Positions 32,009 to 40,705 are shown, counted from the first letter of the stretch. The stretch is 64,000 bases of DNA from Gallionella sp. (GCA_003153155.1 PLWV01000030.1:51989-115988); one strand, 5' to 3'. Notes: generated from the sequence alone by a model not told the origin. Program-made: numbers and translations.

Positions 32009-32581
32009 ATGTTGAAAGAAATTCGTCCCGCTGTTGTAAGTTTTCTGTTGCTGACGTTGCTTACCGGAATCGCGTATCCCCTGCTGGTGACAGGAGTTTC
32101 CCAAGTGGTCATGCCCGGCAAGGCCAACGGCAGCCTGATCATCAAAGACGGCAAGCCGGTTGGCTCCAGCCTGATCGGCCAGTCGTTCTCCGACCCCAAG
32201 TATTTCTGGAGCCGCCCATCGGCGACCAGCCCGACGCCCAATAACGCCTCGTCTTCCAGCGGTTCGAACCTGGGGCCGACCAACCCGGCGTTGATGGATG
32301 CGGTCAAGGGCAGAGTACAGGCCTTGCGCGATGCCGATCCCGGTAATCAGCAGCCGGTGCCGGTTGACTTGGTCACCGCTTCTGCCAGTGGACTGGATCC
32401 ACATATCAGTCCGGCTGCAGCGGAATACCAGCTTGCCCGTGTAGCGCGGGTACGCAATCTTAACCCGGATGCCGTGCGCAAACTGGTGGCTGAGCACACT
32501 GAGGGTCGTCAGTTCGGCATTCTGGGCGAGCCTAGGGTGAATGTGCTGGAACTCAATCTGGCGCTTGATGTATCTCACTAA
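32009..32581 (+). CDS. kdpC: K+-transporting ATPase subunit C
   Basis: Single-span subunit of the Kdp pump, 190 residues. I chose the ATG at 32009 ([20 protein letters not shown]); the longer frame reads through the repeat. Typical stretches are [29 protein letters not shown] and [24 protein letters not shown] lies upstream. kdpD does not follow here, as it would in E. coli, but lies 10 kb away. Confidence 0.96.
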   Translation: MLKEIRPAVVSFLLLTLLTGIAYPLLVTGVSQVVMPGKANGSLIIKDGKPVGSSLIGQSFSDPKYFWSRPSATSPTPNNASSSSGSNLGPTNPALMDAVKGRVQALRDADPGNQQPVPVDLVTASASGLDPHISPAAAEYQLARVARVRNLNPDAVRKLVAEHTEGRQFGILGEPRVNVLELNLALDVSH

Positions 32582-32622
32582 ATCTGCATTTTTTAAAAAT
32601 TAACTCTATAGAAGGAACGAGC

Positions 32623-33450
32623 ATGTTGAAAAATAAATTGTTGTACACCCTGATCCTGACTGCATTGAGCGCGCCTGGGCTGGCACTGGCTGCTGATGCA
32701 CCTGCCACTCCACCCGCTGTTACCGCAAACGTTGGTTTCGTTACCAATTATCTGTATCGCGGCATTTCACAAACCGGTGCCAAGCCGGCCATACAAGGCG
32801 GTTTTGATTACGCGCATGCCAGCGGCTTTTACGCCGGAGTGTGGGGTTCCAGCATCAGTTGGTTAAGCGATGCTTACACCGCTTCCGCCAATGCCAATGC
32901 ACCTGCTGCCGCTAATGCTGGTGCCAACAATGCCGGTTTGGAACTGGATATCTACTTCGGTTTCAAAAATAGTTTTGCCACAGACTATAGCTATGACGTG
33001 GGTTTCCTGCGCTACAACTATCCTGGCACCTATGCAGTTGGCGCGACCAAGGCGGATACCAACGAAATTTACGGTTTGATCGGCTGGAAATGGTTGACGG
33101 CTAAATACTCTTATAGCTTGGGTGATACTTTTGGTGTGCCTGACGCCAGCGGCACCAGCTATATTGATTTGAGCGCGAGCTATCCAGTTGCAGACACAGG
33201 TATCACGTTGGGCGCACACTATGGCAAGCAAACCTATAAAGGTTCTTCAGTGGCTTATACGGCGGCAGGTGGCCAAAATGCAACTTATAGTGATTACAAG
33301 TTGAGCGTATCCAAAGATTTCAGTGGCTACGTAGTTGGATTGGCCTATAGCTCAACAAATGCCACAAAAAGTGCCGGGCAATTCTACAACGTTCTTGGTA
33401 ATGATTTAGGCAAGGGCACCGCCGTGTTGTCTGTAACCCACTCGTTCTAA
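32623..33450 (+). CDS. Outer-membrane beta-barrel protein, TorF-type putative porin
   Basis: Predicted outer-membrane barrel, 275 residues. A signal peptide (MLKNKLLYTLILTALSAPGL, ending ALAADA) is followed by NVGFVTNYLYRGISQTGAKP, the hallmark of the family, and a C-terminal aromatic (LSVTHSF). It lies 41 bp after kdpC with its own GAAGGAACGAGC ribosome site, and a terminator-like hairpin follows. It is probably transcribed with kdp, which may mean it helps ions cross the outer membrane (inference). Confidence 0.85.
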   Translation: MLKNKLLYTLILTALSAPGLALAADAPATPPAVTANVGFVTNYLYRGISQTGAKPAIQGGFDYAHASGFYAGVWGSSISWLSDAYTASANANAPAAANAGANNAGLELDIYFGFKNSFATDYSYDVGFLRYNYPGTYAVGATKADTNEIYGLIGWKWLTAKYSYSLGDTFGVPDASGTSYIDLSASYPVADTGITLGAHYGKQTYKGSSVAYTAAGGQNATYSDYKLSVSKDFSGYVVGLAYSSTNATKSAGQFYNVLGNDLGKGTAVLSVTHSF

Positions 33451-33489
33451 TTAACGGGGCTGTTGGTGTCGCCATGCGGCACTGTCCAC

Positions 33490-33529
33490 AAAATGCGCAT
33501 AGCGAATCGGTCTTTGCTATGCGCATTTT
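33490..33529 (+). terminator. Hairpin after the kdp-linked outer-membrane gene
   Basis: A 14-bp perfect stem, AAAATGCGCATAGC/GCTATGCGCATTTT, with a 12-base loop, 40 bp beyond the porin stop. The U-tract is short, but the A/T-rich ends would work in either direction. It closes the kdpFABC-porin unit before the first PII-like cassette. Confidence 0.65.
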
Positions 33530-33584
33530 CACATTCTAGCGAGTGTTGTACACCTAAAGACCAATTTACCCGCAGTGCTAATTC

Positions 33585-33633
33585 TTGATACTTTTTTTAC
33601 ACCTGACAGCCAACAATTTACCCTGTTTTTACG
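33585..33633 (+). promoter_or_regulatory. Tandem KdpE-like sites upstream of PII-like cassette 1
   Basis: TTGATA-CTTTT-TTTACA at 33585-33601 has the same spacer as I recall for the E. coli KdpE site. A second direct repeat, TTTACC-CTGTT-TTTACG, lies at 33617-33633. The second begins 21 bp after the TTTACA half-site, about two helical turns. The same pair of sites is conserved upstream of cassette 2. Confidence 0.65.
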
Positions 33634-33676
33634 CAGATCCTCATAGTATGCATTCCATCCAAAGAAGGAGGATTGT

Positions 33677-33985
33677 ATGAAACGAATCACTACAGTGTTG
33701 AAAGAGTCGGAAGCGATGGCAGTGCGCAAGGCGGTTTGGGTTGCAGGCGCAGAACGTATCGTGATTACTCCGATGCCACAGCGCCTGTGTGCCATTGACT
33801 TGGGGGAATGTTACTGCGAGCAATCTGCGGCTCAAATGGAAATGCATGTTCGCCTCGAAGTGACGGCGAATGACATTCACTATGGCGGCATTGTTTCCGC
33901 CATTCAAAGAGTCGCGCAAGCCGGGAAAATTGTCCTTAACTCGCATCTTGACATGCTGCCCATACACGCCGCCTATAACCAATAA
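33677..33985 (+). CDS. PII-like signalling protein, cassette 1
   Basis: 102 residues with a ferredoxin-like PII layout. The N-terminus MKRITTVLKESEAMAVRKAV matches strand 1/helix 1 of GlnB-type proteins, and HVRLEVTANDIHYGGIVSAI followed by QRVAQAGKIVL matches strand 3/helix 2 with the GK(I) turn. The T-loop is short and replaced by a Cys-containing stretch (QRLCAIDLGECYCEQS; Cys38, Cys45, Cys47). The usual ATP-binding GDGKIF and C-terminal arginines are absent, so classical ATP/2-oxoglutarate sensing is unlikely. A GGAGGA precedes the ATG. It probably regulates a partner by binding, but the target is unknown. Confidence 0.75.
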   Translation: MKRITTVLKESEAMAVRKAVWVAGAERIVITPMPQRLCAIDLGECYCEQSAAQMEMHVRLEVTANDIHYGGIVSAIQRVAQAGKIVLNSHLDMLPIHAAYNQ

Positions 33986-34094
33986 CTTGCTGCGGTTTTT
34001 GCAGCTTAGTCAGAAGGCTATAACCAGCCACTTGCCGCCGTTGTTTGGTGGCTTAGTGGATTGGCTAGTAGTTCCATCAGTGGTTTAATCAGAC
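33975..34094 (+). repeat. Hairpin repeat family 1, copy E (inserted inside cassette 1)
   Basis: Blocks: TAACCAATAACTTGCTG, GCAGCTTAGTCAGAAGGCTA, TAACCAGCCACTTGC, GGTGGCTTAGTGGATTGGCT, then AGTAGTTCCATCAG. It fills the spacer between the PII-like gene and the CGC-motif gene. In cassette 2 the same two genes are only two bases apart, so this is a clear insertion relative to the paralogous locus. Confidence 0.8.
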
Positions 34095-34289
34095 ATGGAC
34101 AATATTCTGGAGCCGCTGCTCGCCATTCTCGCCATCGTCGTTCCACTTGGATTGGCGTATGTCATCGTGTTATTGCAATCGCGCAAGCCTGCTTGCGGTT
34201 GCCGGAAAGTATCTGCAATTACACGCGATGATCTGCTGCAGAAAAGGACGGAATTATCCTGTGCCGAGAAAAAACACGCTGCACGATAA
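34095..34289 (+). CDS. Single-helix membrane protein with CGC motif, cassette 1
   Basis: 64 residues: a hydrophobic helix (LEPLLAILAIVVPLGLAYVI, about residues 5-27) followed by a cytoplasmic-type basic tail with ACGCRK. Six differences separate it from the cassette 2 copy, mostly near the C-terminus, so the helix and the CGC motif are conserved. No family comes to mind. It could anchor the PII-like protein or its target at the membrane (inference). The ribosome site has been displaced by the repeat insertion, so expression may differ from copy 2. Confidence 0.7.
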   Translation: MDNILEPLLAILAIVVPLGLAYVIVLLQSRKPACGCRKVSAITRDDLLQKRTELSCAEKKHAAR

Positions 34290-34345
34290 TGCCGTACTGC
34301 CTGTCTTGATTTTAAGTTAATGCTGTCTCAATTAGGAGCTTTATA

Positions 34346-34549
34346 ATGAAAGCAAATGTTCAGATTAAATCGAATGATCATCTTTGTGGTTACTGCCAGA
34401 GCTATCTTGATCGCATAGAACCAGAGCCGCTTACTCTCCAGCAGATCCATGAAATCGAAGCACGCATTAGTCAAGGATGGAGGCTGCACGGGGACCTGCA
34501 ACATTTGATCCATGATGTTAAGCATTACCTTGCCCAACAATCACATTAA
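34346..34549 (+). CDS. Small CGYC-motif protein, cassette 1
   Basis: 67 residues starting MKANVQIKSNDHLCGYCQSY. It is soluble, with one CxxC pair (Cys14, Cys17) near the N-terminus and a predicted helical remainder (LTLQQIHEIEARISQGW; DLQHLIHDVKHYLAQQ). TTAGGAGC lies about 8 nt upstream of the ATG. The CxxC may bind metal or form a disulfide. It is almost identical to the cassette 2 copy (six differences), implying selection on the protein. Function unknown. Confidence 0.7.
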   Translation: MKANVQIKSNDHLCGYCQSYLDRIEPEPLTLQQIHEIEARISQGWRLHGDLQHLIHDVKHYLAQQSH

Positions 34550-34603
34550 TTCATGTCAAGTTAAGAAAACATACCTGCGCCATATAAGCAAGGAGTGTCG
34601 AGA

Positions 34604-34792
34604 GTGAATACATCACTTCAGCTTTCATTGCTCGTAGTGATGGCTATGCTATGTGTGCTTGTAACGGGGAATTATATGGTTAACCACTATCAGGTGCAGG
34701 ATTCAGCACTCAGGAAGCACACAAAAGAAACGCCACCGGTTGATAACGCGGGAACTCGCTCCTCTCAAGAAGTCCATCTACAGCATCATTAG
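34604..34792 (+). CDS. Small single-span membrane protein, hypothetical
   Basis: 62 residues from a GTG at 34604, chosen because AGGAG lies 8 nt upstream; a GTG three codons earlier is inside the ribosome site. An N-terminal helix (LQLSLLVVMAMLCVLVTGNY) is followed by a polar tail ending EVHLQHH. It is present only after cassette 1, not after cassette 2. No homology recognised. Confidence 0.45.
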   Translation: MNTSLQLSLLVVMAMLCVLVTGNYMVNHYQVQDSALRKHTKETPPVDNAGTRSSQEVHLQHH

Positions 34793-34917
34793 ATCTGCGC
34801 GAGATTCTCAAGGGCTGCAACAGCCGTTACCTCGAATTCCTATCCTCGCTTGATGACTACTCCGATGGACACCGTGCTTTGCAACGAATTGCCTACCTTT
34901 GGCAGAATGGCAGGTGA
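34792..34917 (+). pseudogene. Short open stretch resembling a gene relic
   Basis: A 42-codon open frame without a start codon reads DLREILKGCNSRYLEFLSSL, then DDYSDGHRALQRIAYLW. The sequence looks protein-like (balanced, helical) but lacks an initiation site and ends at a TGA. It is probably the 5' remains of a gene cut by rearrangement at the left edge of the 35-38 kb block. The remaining DNA to 35128 shows nothing I recognise. Confidence 0.3.
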
Positions 34918-35128
34918 TGAGGGAGCGCACTTTGAAGTATCCATTCCAACTGCCGGATTTAGGTTTACCCACAGAGGTTGATCCGGCCAAGGCCACGGCC
35001 CACGCTCTAAGATGGTATCCTGAAGTTGACCCTCCCCAAGATCGCGACCCAAGTGGAAGTCAGCGTGACCTGGGCATGGGGGAAGGCGCTTTGGGTTGAG
35101 ATGCTGCACCGTTGTTGGAGGAACCAGG

Positions 35129-36247
35129 ATGTTCGACGTTAGCTTGGAGGTTCTGCTCTCGTTCCTTGCCACTCTCGGGTTGGTGCTTGTCAACGGAGTG
35201 TTTGTTGCCGCGGAGTTCGCCATCGTCCGCGTGCGCCGAACGCGCCTGGAGGAGCTGGCAGGGCAGGGAAAGGAAGCGGCCAAACGTGCGATCCTCGTCG
35301 TCGATCGCGTCAGCGAATACCTCGCAGTGACGCAGATTGGTGTCACCGCGGCCAGCCTGGGCGTCGGCTGGTTTGGCGAGAGAACTTTCGCTCGCCTGTT
35401 CATCCTGCTTCTCCCCGGCGGCCACGCCCCGAGCGTGATAATCCATGTGGCGGCGACCGCTCTTGCGTTCCTTCTCATTACGACGATGCACGTCGTCTTG
35501 GGAGAGTTGGTCCCGAAAAATCTCGGCATCAGGAGGTCCGAACATCTCCTGCTCTTCCTCGTGCGACCGCTGCAGATGCTTCATCTTGTCTTGCGGCCCA
35601 TACATTGGCTTTTCGTGAAGCTCTCGACCTGGATCCTAAACTGCATGGGACAGGGGGCGGTCTCCCAGTCGGCACTCAGCGAAAATGAGCTTAAGCTGGT
35701 CCTCATGGATTCGCACGAGGAAGGTGTTATCAGCGAAGGCGAAGTTAAGATCATTATTCGGGCCTTGGAATTCGCAGACAAGACGGCGGAGGAAATCATG
35801 ATTACCGCCGAACGTGTTGCTTTCATTTCGCTGGCGCGCACCGTCGAGCAGAATCTCGAAGCGGCGCGGAAACATATGCATGCCCGACTCCCGCTTTGCC
35901 GCACCGGACTCGACTCGGTGGTGGGAGTCGTCAGCATGAAGGACGTGTGGCCGCTTCTTCGGCTTGAAGAAGCGAACACCGCTTTCGAGCACGCATCCCG
36001 GCCTCTGATCAAAATTCCCGCCGGTCTCTCCCAGGACGGCATCCTGAGACTTTTTCAGGAAGGCCGCTGCCAGCTGGGAATCGTGCGCGATCGAGACGAT
36101 CAGAAGACGCTGGGCATTGTCACCCTGGAGGACGTACTCGAATCGCTCATCGGCGATGTGCGGGAAATGCATCCGCTCGGAGGTAGGCCGCTCAACGGGT
36201 CTATGGCCGATTCACGCCGTGCAACTCCGATTTCAGGTAACTCATAG
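35129..36247 (+). CDS. CNNM-type (HlyC/CorC family) membrane protein with CBS domains
   Basis: 372 residues. An N-terminal CNNM transmembrane domain (about residues 5-180; VLVNGVFVAAEFAIVRVRRTRL and VLGELVPKNLGI are family signatures) is followed by a CBS pair (about 195-340; LVLMDSHEEGVISEGEVKII, IVTLEDVLESLIGDVRE). The usual C-terminal transporter-associated domain is missing, and the tail after residue 350 looks non-native. I chose the ATG at 35129 for its GGAGGA 6 nt upstream. Members handle Mg/Co or other ions. Codon usage is more GC-rich than the flanking cassettes, suggesting a separate origin. Confidence 0.85.
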   Translation: MFDVSLEVLLSFLATLGLVLVNGVFVAAEFAIVRVRRTRLEELAGQGKEAAKRAILVVDRVSEYLAVTQIGVTAASLGVGWFGERTFARLFILLLPGGHAPSVIIHVAATALAFLLITTMHVVLGELVPKNLGIRRSEHLLLFLVRPLQMLHLVLRPIHWLFVKLSTWILNCMGQGAVSQSALSENELKLVLMDSHEEGVISEGEVKIIIRALEFADKTAEEIMITAERVAFISLARTVEQNLEAARKHMHARLPLCRTGLDSVVGVVSMKDVWPLLRLEEANTAFEHASRPLIKIPAGLSQDGILRLFQEGRCQLGIVRDRDDQKTLGIVTLEDVLESLIGDVREMHPLGGRPLNGSMADSRRATPISGNS

Positions 36248-36256
36248 GAGCGCACA

Positions 36257-37000
36257 TTGGACAGCATCTTTCAAAAAAGAAGCGCGGGTTACATCGCTGC
36301 TGTGCTGGGCATTGCCGCAGTAACAGCCATCTGCGCGCCATTTTACGACCAGCTCAATCACACGACCGTGGCGCTGGCGTTGCTGCTGGTGGTGCTCTTT
36401 GTCGCGACCGTGTGGGGAAGTTGGCCAGCGCTGATTGCTTCGGTGCTCGGCATGCTCTGCTTCAACTTCTTCTTCCTGCCGCCCGTGTATACCTTCACCA
36501 TCGCCGACCCGCAAAACTGGGTCGCACTCGCTGCATTTTTCATCACCGCAATCACTGCCGGGCAACTTTCGGAGCTGGCTAAACGACGCGCGGCAGAGGC
36601 CGAGGCCGTGAGGAAGGAAACGAGGTTGAGGAGCGCATACAACCGCAGCCTGCTCGAGGCCAGTCTCGACCCGCTCGTGACCATCGGTTCCGACTGCAAG
36701 ATAAATGACGTGAACTCCGCCATCGAGACGGTGACTGGCCGTTCACGAGTGGACCTCATCGGCACGGACTTCTCCACCTATTTCACCGAGCCGGAGAAGG
36801 TCCGGGCGGTTTATCAGGAGGTGCTTCGTGAAGGCTTCGTGCGGGACTATGCCTTGGAGCTGCGCCACCGCGATGGACACGTCACTTCCGTGCTCTACAA
36901 CGCGTCGCTCTATCGAGATGACAGCGGCAAGGTGATCGGGGTGGTCGCGGCTGCGCGCTCCATTTCAACTTCTGCCGGAAAACCCGTGAGCGCTCTGTAG
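36257..37000 (+). CDS. KdpD-like DUF4118 membrane domain fused to PAS, no kinase
   Basis: 247 residues. Four helices (about 10-105; [38 protein letters not shown]) match the DUF4118 sensor segment of KdpD. A short coiled linker follows, then a PAS domain (about 125-240; [20 protein letters not shown]). There is no histidine-kinase or cyclase domain. The start is TTG at 36257 with GGAG 6 nt upstream. It lies 9 bp after the CNNM gene and 9 bp before another sensor. It may be a remnant of a larger sensor or a sensor subunit that pairs with others (inference). Confidence 0.75.
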   Translation: MDSIFQKRSAGYIAAVLGIAAVTAICAPFYDQLNHTTVALALLLVVLFVATVWGSWPALIASVLGMLCFNFFFLPPVYTFTIADPQNWVALAAFFITAITAGQLSELAKRRAAEAEAVRKETRLRSAYNRSLLEASLDPLVTIGSDCKINDVNSAIETVTGRSRVDLIGTDFSTYFTEPEKVRAVYQEVLREGFVRDYALELRHRDGHVTSVLYNASLYRDDSGKVIGVVAAARSISTSAGKPVSAL

Positions 37001-37009
37001 GACCCCGGC

Positions 37010-38206
37010 GTGGTGAGGGCCCTGAACCGCTTCGTCGGTTTTACCAGCTTGTTTTCGGTAACCGTCGGATTGCTGGCGCTTATCGGCTGGACGTTTGGCA
37101 TCGCTGTCCTGAAGAGCGTCATCCCGGGGCAGGTGATCATCAAACCCAACGCCGCCGTCTGTCTGGTGTTGATCGGTCTCTCTCTCTGGTTGCTGCGGAA
37201 AAAGGACGACCGGCCCTTCCCCCATCTCAAGAAGCTCGGTGGTCAGTTGTTGGCAGCAATCGTCGCACTCGTGGGCCTGCTGAGCCTGACGGAACATATC
37301 TTCGGCTGGGACTTGGGTATTGATCAATTGCTCTTTCTTGATGAAAACCCTTGGGAAGCGTTCGGCAGTGTACGACCGGGATTGATCGCCCCGATTACAG
37401 CTTTGGATTTTCTTCTGCTGGGGCTGGCGCTTATCTTGCAGGACTGGACGATAGGGTTGAGAGCGCGACGCTATTGGCCCGCTCAGTTCCTGGCGTTTTT
37501 GGCGGGCGTCGGTGCCATCGTTGGGCTCCTGGATTTCGTTCTTGGGACTCACACTTCTTACACTCACATCGCCCTGCAAGCTGCTGTCACCCTGTTGCTG
37601 CTTTCCTGTGGCTTGGTCAGTGCGCGCACTGAAGGGGGATTGGCCGCGCTGCTGACCAGTTCGAGTGTCGGCGGCGCCCTCACCCGGCAGTTGTTGCCCG
37701 CAGCCGTCATCATTCCATTGGTGATCGGCACGCTGGCGTGGACAACCTATGCCGCTGGTCTTTACTCCGAATGGGGCTCTGGCGCCTTGATGACTGTCGC
37801 GATGATAGTTCTGCTCGGCAGTCTCACGGTTTGGAACGGATACATCATTGATCGCAGCGATTCCGAGCGTCGTAAAGCGGAAGGAAGTCTGCGCCGAAGG
37901 GAAGAAGAACTGAGAGAGGCACAGCGCCTGGCGCGAGTGGGCAATTGGTGGTGGGATCCAAAGACCGGCAATGTCACCTGGTCCGAAGGGCTTTATCGGA
38001 TTGCAGGCGATGATCCGAAGCTGCCCCCGCCTGGCTACAAGGAGCAGTCCCGTTTCTATACGCCTGAGAGTTTTGTGCGGCTGGAGGCGGCGGTGGAGAA
38101 AGCCATCCAGACGGGCACACCTTACGAACTCGAGCTGGAGATGGTCCGTGCCGACGGCGCCATCAGATCCGTCACGAGCCGCGGCGAAGCTGAGCGCGTG
38201 ACGTGA
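37010..38206 (+). CDS. Membrane sensor with PAS domain, probably truncated
   Basis: 398 residues from a GTG. About eight hydrophobic segments fill residues 8-285. A coiled linker (SDSERRKAEGSLRRREEELR) and a PAS domain (about 305-395; RLARVGNWWWDPKTGNVTWS) follow. The frame stops within the last PAS strand (IRSVTSRGEAERVT), before the expected end of the domain and any kinase output. The following 470 bp carries no continuation I recognise. I read it as a 3'-truncated sensor kinase gene. Confidence 0.7.
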   Translation: MVRALNRFVGFTSLFSVTVGLLALIGWTFGIAVLKSVIPGQVIIKPNAAVCLVLIGLSLWLLRKKDDRPFPHLKKLGGQLLAAIVALVGLLSLTEHIFGWDLGIDQLLFLDENPWEAFGSVRPGLIAPITALDFLLLGLALILQDWTIGLRARRYWPAQFLAFLAGVGAIVGLLDFVLGTHTSYTHIALQAAVTLLLLSCGLVSARTEGGLAALLTSSSVGGALTRQLLPAAVIIPLVIGTLAWTTYAAGLYSEWGSGALMTVAMIVLLGSLTVWNGYIIDRSDSERRKAEGSLRRREEELREAQRLARVGNWWWDPKTGNVTWSEGLYRIAGDDPKLPPPGYKEQSRFYTPESFVRLEAAVEKAIQTGTPYELELEMVRADGAIRSVTSRGEAERVT

Positions 38207-38680
38207 GTGGAGCCAACAATATACGCATACTTGCTAGGGAAATCTTGTCAATCTGAAGTTCGTTGTTCGTTCTTGAAGGTCATAAAGTGATGAGTGTCCG
38301 CTTGGAGAACATTCTCGAATGACTATATTGGCACATCCCCGCCGTTCGCGCCTTAATCACAGCTTTTTCGGCAAGGGAAGCAACGTAAGATTGTTGTTTA
38401 CTATTTGACTACTGCTGAGAAATCTCTCCAATGGAAAAAAGATGCCACGCTCCATTTTTACTGGGAGAGTACAGCGCAACATCATTTTCAATGTAGACGA
38501 TGCCGGGATTAATTGGTGCGTGGTCAGGCAGGGTGGCTCGTCATCAGCCACGCCAGTGATAAGCCCCGGCCCGACCCGCGACAAGGGGTGCTCCTTCAGG
38601 CGGCCTCAAAGAACCCGAAAGGCGTTCACGCGCTGCGATCCATTGACGTCATCCTGAGAGCACGGCATGCACTCACCTGG
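38207..38680. other. Gene-free stretch with a possible NRAMP relic
   Basis: About 470 bp between the truncated sensor and the stress protein. No intact gene is seen. On the minus strand at about 38530-38600 the peptide SRVGPGLITGVADDEPP resembles the conserved first helix of NRAMP metal transporters (GPG(L/I)ITG-A-DDDP), after which similarity is lost. This is consistent with decay at a rearrangement junction. Confidence 0.35.
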
Positions 38681-39505
38681 CTAGTGGGAAACAAGCACCG
38701 GTATCCTCGATGACAAGAGAATGGACTGAGTGGCTCCGCCGAAGATAAATTCCAGCCACATGGGGTGCGAGTAGCCCCCCATCACCAATAGATCATAATA
38801 TCCTTGCTCGATCTGCTTTCGGAGTGAACCATGTTCCTCGACGGTCCTGATTTGGAGCACGTCCGTTCCGATTCCGATCCCGTGTTTGGCCAAGTGCGCC
38901 AACAGGCTTTCCGCATCGACCTCGTTGTCCTCCGCAGCCGGGCGAATCATCGTCACGATTTGAACTGACTGCGACAGGCGCAATAGTGGCAAGGCGTCGT
39001 GGACTGCCCTAACGGATTCACGGCTGCCGTCCCAAGCGACCGCAATTCTCGCGAGCGAGTTCGGCTGTACAACGGCGGGCACGACCAAGACCGGGCGACC
39101 GCATCGCAAGACTACCGAGTGGGCGATCGGCAATGGATGGGTTTTAAAGGAGCCTTGCCGTTCGTACTGTCCAATGATGACAATATCCGCGTAGCGGGCT
39201 CTGTTGCTGATGCCCTGGACTACGTCACCTTCCGCCTCGAACCAGCATACGTCAGCCACGCGACCTGCGGTTTCTTCGCTAAACACCGTCGCCGATGCAT
39301 GGGCGTCCAAGGCCAACTTCGAGGAGAGATCGGCGGCCACCTTTGCTACTTGGCTCGGTTTATACAGGGGCGGCACCTCCGCCGGTGGGGTCACGTGTAT
39401 TCCGCTGAGCCGCGCGCCTGTGCGTACCGCCAGGTCGGCAGCGAATTGCACCCTGCGCCGCCCCGCTTGGCTCCCGTCCACGTGTACCAGCAAGTCGCGA
39501 AGCAT
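38681..39505 (-). CDS. Tandem-domain universal stress protein
   Basis: 274 residues with two UspA-like halves: MLRDLLVHVDGSQAGRRRVQ at the start and IAVAWDGSRESVRAVHDALP near residue 155. The C-terminal half ends DLLVMGGYSHPMWLEFIFGG, a usual nucleotide-binding signature (G-x2-G-x9-G-S/T-like). The ATG at 39503-39505 is chosen for AGGAG about 8 nt upstream. The nearest genes are sensors, so a general stress role is all that can be inferred. Confidence 0.85.
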   Translation of the reverse strand: MLRDLLVHVDGSQAGRRRVQFAADLAVRTGARLSGIHVTPPAEVPPLYKPSQVAKVAADLSSKLALDAHASATVFSEETAGRVADVCWFEAEGDVVQGISNRARYADIVIIGQYERQGSFKTHPLPIAHSVVLRCGRPVLVVPAVVQPNSLARIAVAWDGSRESVRAVHDALPLLRLSQSVQIVTMIRPAAEDNEVDAESLLAHLAKHGIGIGTDVLQIRTVEEHGSLRKQIEQGYYDLLVMGGYSHPMWLEFIFGGATQSILLSSRIPVLVSH

Positions 39506-39706
39506 GTCCGGTCTCCTAGCCTCACCAAAAATCCGGTTGTATGGCTGCAATCTTTACCTTCTCAAAATCATCGATTGAAAGCTTGGCAAAAGTGGGCGTC
39601 CATTTATGACCCTTGTGCAAGAAATCCACTAGGTATTCCGCACGCCACACAACAGGCATAAAAAGGCCAGCCATTTCTAGCGAACTTTATCCCAATCACG
39701 CCGCGA

Positions 39707-39910
39707 TTAGCCTGCTTGAATATTGGAGGCTTGCTTACCCTTGGGGCCTTGCACCACATCGAAGGAAACCTTCTGGCCTTCTTTCAGGGATTTGAAGCCG
39801 TCCATGTTGATAGCGGAGAAATGCGCGAACAAATCATCGCTGCCATCATCGGGAGTAATGAAACCAAAACCCTTTGCATCGTTGAACCACTTTACTGTAC
39901 CAATTGCCAT
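39707..39910 (-). CDS. cspA: Cold-shock-domain protein
   Basis: 67-residue single cold-shock domain that binds single-stranded nucleic acid. RNP1 is KGFGFITP and RNP2 is [19 protein letters not shown] at the start is typical. AAGGAGATTACAC lies upstream of the ATG. Other paralogs are likely elsewhere in the genome, so temperature control cannot be assumed. Confidence 0.93.
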   Translation of the reverse strand: MAIGTVKWFNDAKGFGFITPDDGSDDLFAHFSAINMDGFKSLKEGQKVSFDVVQGPKGKQASNIQAG

Positions 39911-40006
39911 GTGTAATCTCCTTGAATAAAAAATATCTAACGCTGCCTATATCGCCATGAGGAAATGGCCGCGCACTGTGCAGACCGTCACTTCCGGTCG
40001 ATTTCG

Positions 40007-40192
40007 TCATTGTCTGTGTGTCGTATCTCTGGAAACCAGCTGCCCAAACATGCCGCCCGCCGGGTTTCCCTGATAATGCTGACCGACAGTAACTACCTTG
40101 CGAGATTTATTTTGCTTAGTAAAAAGCCAGGCTAAGGCCGAGCGGTTTAGTTCGTTAATTAGGGCTGTTGTTTTAGCGAAATTGAAAATCAT
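40007..40192 (-). CDS. Hypothetical 61-residue protein next to the third PII-like gene
   Basis: Starts MIFNFAKTTALINELNRSAL at the ATG on the complement of 40190-40192, with GGGGG about 8 nt upstream. It is a basic, mostly helical sequence with no membrane segment and no recognised domain. It is 50 bp downstream of the minus-strand PII-like gene and probably co-transcribed. A longer frame using an upstream start is possible but lacks a ribosome site. Confidence 0.5.
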   Translation of the reverse strand: MIFNFAKTTALINELNRSALAWLFTKQNKSRKVVTVGQHYQGNPAGGMFGQLVSRDTTHRQ

Positions 40193-40242
40193 GATGACAC
40201 CCCCACAAATATATCCTTCACAAAGAGCCAACAAGCAATGCG

Positions 40243-40545
40243 TTATGCTGCTAGCTTGCAGAAGTTGGATAAGGCATGTTTTGCATTGACAGGGCTGATA
40301 TTTTCTATCTTAACGAAATGTGCCGTCGCAAGAATGGCGGAAACAACTTCATCGGATAGTCTATCAACGACCATCAAGCCAAGCCGTACTGGTGCGCCTT
40401 CTGCTGAGGCCTGCGGGCTCGGAAACCAGGCACATTCCCGATGAGAAATGGGGTGGACAACGACATGGTTTGCACCGGCAATGCATGCCGTCTTACGAAC
40501 AGACATAACTTCCGATGCTTTCAGGATGAGGGTGATTCGTTTCAT
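40243..40545 (-). CDS. Third, divergent PII-like protein
   Basis: 100 residues starting MKRITLILKASEVMSVRKTA, the same strand 1/helix 1 pattern as the two cassette copies. Cys21 and Cys38 are conserved with copy 2, and the R-x-C-A motif at 36-39 is shared by all three. The second half (VRLGLMVVDRLSDEVVSAIL, then ATAHFVKIENI) keeps the PII fold pattern but has lost the AxxGKI turn. A GAGGA lies 5-6 nt upstream of the chosen ATG (40543-40545). It is divergent from cassette 2, sharing a 253-bp promoter region. It is followed by a 61-residue gene rather than the CGC/CGYC partners. Confidence 0.65.
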   Translation of the reverse strand: MKRITLILKASEVMSVRKTACIAGANHVVVHPISHRECAWFPSPQASAEGAPVRLGLMVVDRLSDEVVSAILATAHFVKIENISPVNAKHALSNFCKLAA

Positions 40546-40705
40546 TGGGTCCTCTTTCACCATTGCCACTCGAAACAATTGAACTGATTTTCATCTTAGG
40601 GGAGCTCGGATAAAGACCTTCTAAAATATGACTCGCAAAACGTAAATAATCCGTAAAAAATGGTGGGGCAGTCTCCTTGTTGTGTTTTCCTCGCAATGCT
40701 AATTC

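Noticed and set aside
34899..35099. 66-codon plus-strand frame before the CNNM-type gene
   Set aside because: Low-complexity, proline/aspartate-rich end, weak start context and overlap with the gene-relic stretch; not convincing as a gene.
35129..36247. Considered calling the CNNM-type gene a haemolysin
   Set aside because: The haemolysin name is historical for this family; the domains visible are those of ion-handling CNNM/CBS proteins.
39707..40006. Cold-box or thermosensor in the cspA leader
   Set aside because: The leader is short and I could not identify a conserved cold-box sequence with confidence.
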